Positions 5,388-6,964 of a stretch of 6,964 nucleotides of DNA are shown piece by piece. A model generated the notes under the pieces. That model made no database searches. It worked only from the letters and a program-made list of their open reading frames with translations, and was not told the DNA's origin. The stretch is taken from positions 1-6,964 of the forward strand of contig DATLFO010000304.1 of the NCBI GenBank assembly GCA_035541035.1, given 5' to 3'. The position numbers and the translations under genes were made by a program. Position 1 is the first letter of the stretch. Each line of letters starts with the position of its first letter. Source of the stretch: DASWHR01 sp035541035. Lineage in GTDB: Bacteria > Actinomycetota > AC-67.

Positions 5388-6964
5388 CTACGGTCCCGGC
5401 CGGTCGGCCGCGAGCTTGGCGGCAAGAATCGTCATCATGCGTTCGCTCATGTCGGGAAGCTCGCGAAGCAGCTCGCGCAGATGCGCGCCGCGCAGCACGA
5501 GCGTGTCGACGCCGTCGCGCGCGCGCAGCGTCGCCGACCGCGGTGCCTCGGATATCACCGCGAGCTCGCCGATCACGCTGCCGACACCCGCGGTGGCGAT
5601 CGCCCGGCCGGACTCTTTGAGAACGTCCACGCTTCCGCCGGTGACCACGTAGAGCTCCTCGGAGCGGTCTCCTTGCCGGCACAGCAGCTCGCCCGGCGCG
5701 AACCAGCGCTGCGAGGCGAGCCGCGCGACCCGATGCAGCTCCTGCCCGGTCAGCCCGGCGAACAGCGGGACCCGGCCTAGGTGCTCCATCTTCTCGCGGA
5801 TACGGCTCTCGGGCAGGGCCAAAAGGTTCGCGAGCAGACGGATGGCTCCTTCCACGCCGGCATCGATCTGACGCGCGAGCGAGTAGCCGCAGTACACGAA
5901 GGTGCCGCGCCCCAGCCCGCCGGCGAGCAGCCCGCCGCGCGCCGGCACCTCGCCGTCGTCCGCGCACGCGAGCAGCGGAACCAGCCGCGGATCCCACTCG
6001 GCCGCGAAGTAGCGCCCGCGCTCTCCCGACCAGCCGCCGAAGTCGGCTGCGGTGATCCGGTTCGGCGCGGAGAAGATCGCGTGTGCGGGCTCGAGGATCG
6101 TCACGGGCGCATCCGGTGCGGTGACTCGATCGTGGGGATGCGCGTAGCGAATGGCCAGCGGGGCCGAGCCTGCGCTGTCGTACCCGTAGGACTGCGCGAG
6201 CGTGATCACCGTTCCGCCCGCCTCGACGCAGGCGGTGAGCCGCGGCGCGTGTGCGGTGAGCGTGGGCCGAACCGCGTACCCGCGCGGCCCGATCACGATC
6301 GCGTCGAAGGCGGACAGATCGGCGAGGGCGATCTGCTCATCGGTCAGCTCGGCGATCTCGAGCCCGAACTCGCTCAACGCGCGGGCGAGCGACGGCTCGT
6401 CCCCCCGGACGTACCCGTACCGGAGCGTGGTGTCGAAGGTCGCGTTCGCGACGAGAACCTCGACGTGGGCGCGCACGGGCATGAAGGCTTCCATCACGGC
6501 CGTCGAGGCATCGGCGGGAAGGAAAGAGTCCGTTCGGCGGACGGGTTCGAGCCCGCCGTCATAGCTGCGGCCGCCCGTCTCGGCCCGGAAGCGCACCACC
6601 TCGCGGCCCGCAGCGCCGGCGGGCACGACGATCTCGAAGCGGTACGCGGCCGTGCGTCCCGCGGCGCAGGTCGCCTCGTAGGACGGCGGATGAACGCTCC
6701 AGCCGCCGGGAACCTCGCAGTGCAGCGTCGCGGCCGGCGCGTCGTCGTCGAAGCCTTCGCTCTCGACGACCATCTCGATGCGGCGCGGCCGCTCGCCGGA
6801 CGGCAGGAGCCGCCGGTGCTCCGCCGGCCGCAAACCGATGGGAGGCACGATCGCCGGCGGAAGCGCGCGGGCGCCGCCGGGAAAGGCCGCCGGGAACGTT
6901 ACGGGCCGCACGACCGAGACGCCGGCACCGTCCACGTCCGCCTCGACCACGGCCCGCATCGCCG
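5388..6964 (-). CDS. C-terminal part of a PIG-L-family-like multidomain protein with a cyclic-nucleotide-binding domain (5' end beyond window)
   Basis: The frame is open to the window edge. The first in-window Met (6959) is preceded in frame by an Ala codon and no stop, so the gene is probably cut. Numbering from that Met gives 523 residues. Residues about 30-130 look like a NEW3/NPCBM-associated beta domain, with a PxGW-type core (PGGW at 84-87). Residues about 160-385 look like a ThuA/GATase-like Rossmann domain, with FDAIVIGPRGY at 218-228, ADFGGWSGERGRYF at 305-318 and GGLLAGGLGRGTFVYCGYS at 342-360. From memory, these match the C-terminal half of long PIG-L/LmbE-family proteins of about 800 aa, so a deacetylase-type domain may lie upstream. 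That part is inferred, not seen. Residues about 393-515 are a CNB domain with VIGELAVISEAPRSATL at 462-478, including the Glu and Arg that bind the cyclic-nucleotide ribose phosphate. There is no HTH, so it is not a CRP-type regulator. I see no signal peptide or membrane segment in the visible part. It lies 2 nt upstream of bshA, so a role in bacillithiol or conjugate metabolism is plausible but unproven. Confidence 0.8.
   Translation of the reverse strand, partial: AMRAVVEADVDGAGVSVVRPVTFPAAFPGGARALPPAIVPPIGLRPAEHRRLLPSGERPRRIEMVVESEGFDDDAPAATLHCEVPGGWSVHPPSYEATCAAGRTAAYRFEIVVPAGAAGREVVRFRAETGGRSYDGGLEPVRRTDSFLPADASTAVMEAFMPVRAHVEVLVANATFDTTLRYGYVRGDEPSLARALSEFGLEIAELTDEQIALADLSAFDAIVIGPRGYAVRPTLTAHAPRLTACVEAGGTVITLAQSYGYDSAGSAPLAIRYAHPHDRVTAPDAPVTILEPAHAIFSAPNRITAADFGGWSGERGRYFAAEWDPRLVPLLACADDGEVPARGGLLAGGLGRGTFVYCGYSLARQIDAGVEGAIRLLANLLALPESRIREKMEHLGRVPLFAGLTGQELHRVARLASQRWFAPGELLCRQGDRSEELYVVTGGSVDVLKESGRAIATAGVGSVIGELAVISEAPRSATLRARDGVDTLVLRGAHLRELLRELPDMSERMMTILAAKLAADRPGP
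5394..5397 (-). promoter_or_regulatory. Probable ribosome binding site of bshA
   Basis: A GGGA on the minus strand, in the last codons of the preceding gene, is 8 nt before the bshA ATG. It is weak by itself and could be chance in GC-rich DNA, but it agrees with the start chosen from the protein motif. Confidence 0.4.

Larger units (their letters stand above)
18..6964 (-). other. Predicted single transcription unit (bacillithiol-type operon)
   Basis: Six co-directional genes are joined by gaps of 2 nt, ATGA at 4270-4267, ATGA at 3248-3245, GTGA at 2541-2538 and 25 nt (840-864). This packing leaves no room for internal promoters of usual size except within coding DNA. The first promoter is outside the window, and positions 1-17 after the last stop are too short to show a terminator. 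Confidence 0.8.

Noticed and set aside
4807..5652. 281-aa plus-strand open frame opposite bshA and the CNB protein
   Set aside because: It crosses a real gene boundary, has low-complexity composition and shows no recognisable motif.
5386..5997. N-terminal extension of bshA to an ATG at 5997
   Set aside because: The extra 204 residues are an Arg/Ala-rich shadow of the preceding gene; the BshA N-terminal motif begins at 5385.

Overview
The window is a dense, GC-rich (roughly 70% by eye) piece of bacterial chromosome. Six genes all lie on the minus strand and are transcribed from right to left. They look like one operon: three junctions are 4-nt start/stop overlaps (ATGA, ATGA, GTGA), one gap is 2 nt, and the last gap is about 25 nt. 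No RNA genes, mobile elements, CRISPR arrays or promoters are visible, and there is no gene-free stretch longer than 25 nt. The operon promoter should lie beyond the right edge.

In transcription order the genes are: (1) the 3' part of a multidomain protein (5388 to the right edge) with a NEW3-like beta domain, a ThuA/GATase-like domain and a C-terminal cyclic-nucleotide-binding (CNB) domain, whose layout matches the C-terminal portion of long PIG-L/LmbE-family proteins; (2) bshA, glycosyltransferase of bacillithiol synthesis; (3) an unassigned 341-aa gene that I argue is a divergent or minimal BshC (cysteine-adding enzyme) with a Cys/His cluster; (4) bshB1, the GlcNAc-malate deacetylase; (5) an MFS exporter fused to a second CNB domain; (6) a short, single-domain CinA/MoCF-type protein.

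Together these suggest a complete low-molecular-weight thiol module. BshA joins GlcNAc to L-malate and BshB1 deacetylates the product. The gene between them sits where the cysteine-adding step would be expected. The exporter and the PIG-L-like multidomain protein could handle thiol conjugates, and both carry CNB domains without a DNA-binding domain, so a cyclic nucleotide may act directly on transport and enzyme activity. This last part is inference.

The organism cannot be named from this window. High GC, bacillithiol genes, and MFS-CNB and long PIG-L proteins would fit an uncultured soil-type lineage such as Acidobacteriota, Gemmatimonadota, Chloroflexota or Eremiobacterota rather than Bacillus. 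That is a loose inference.
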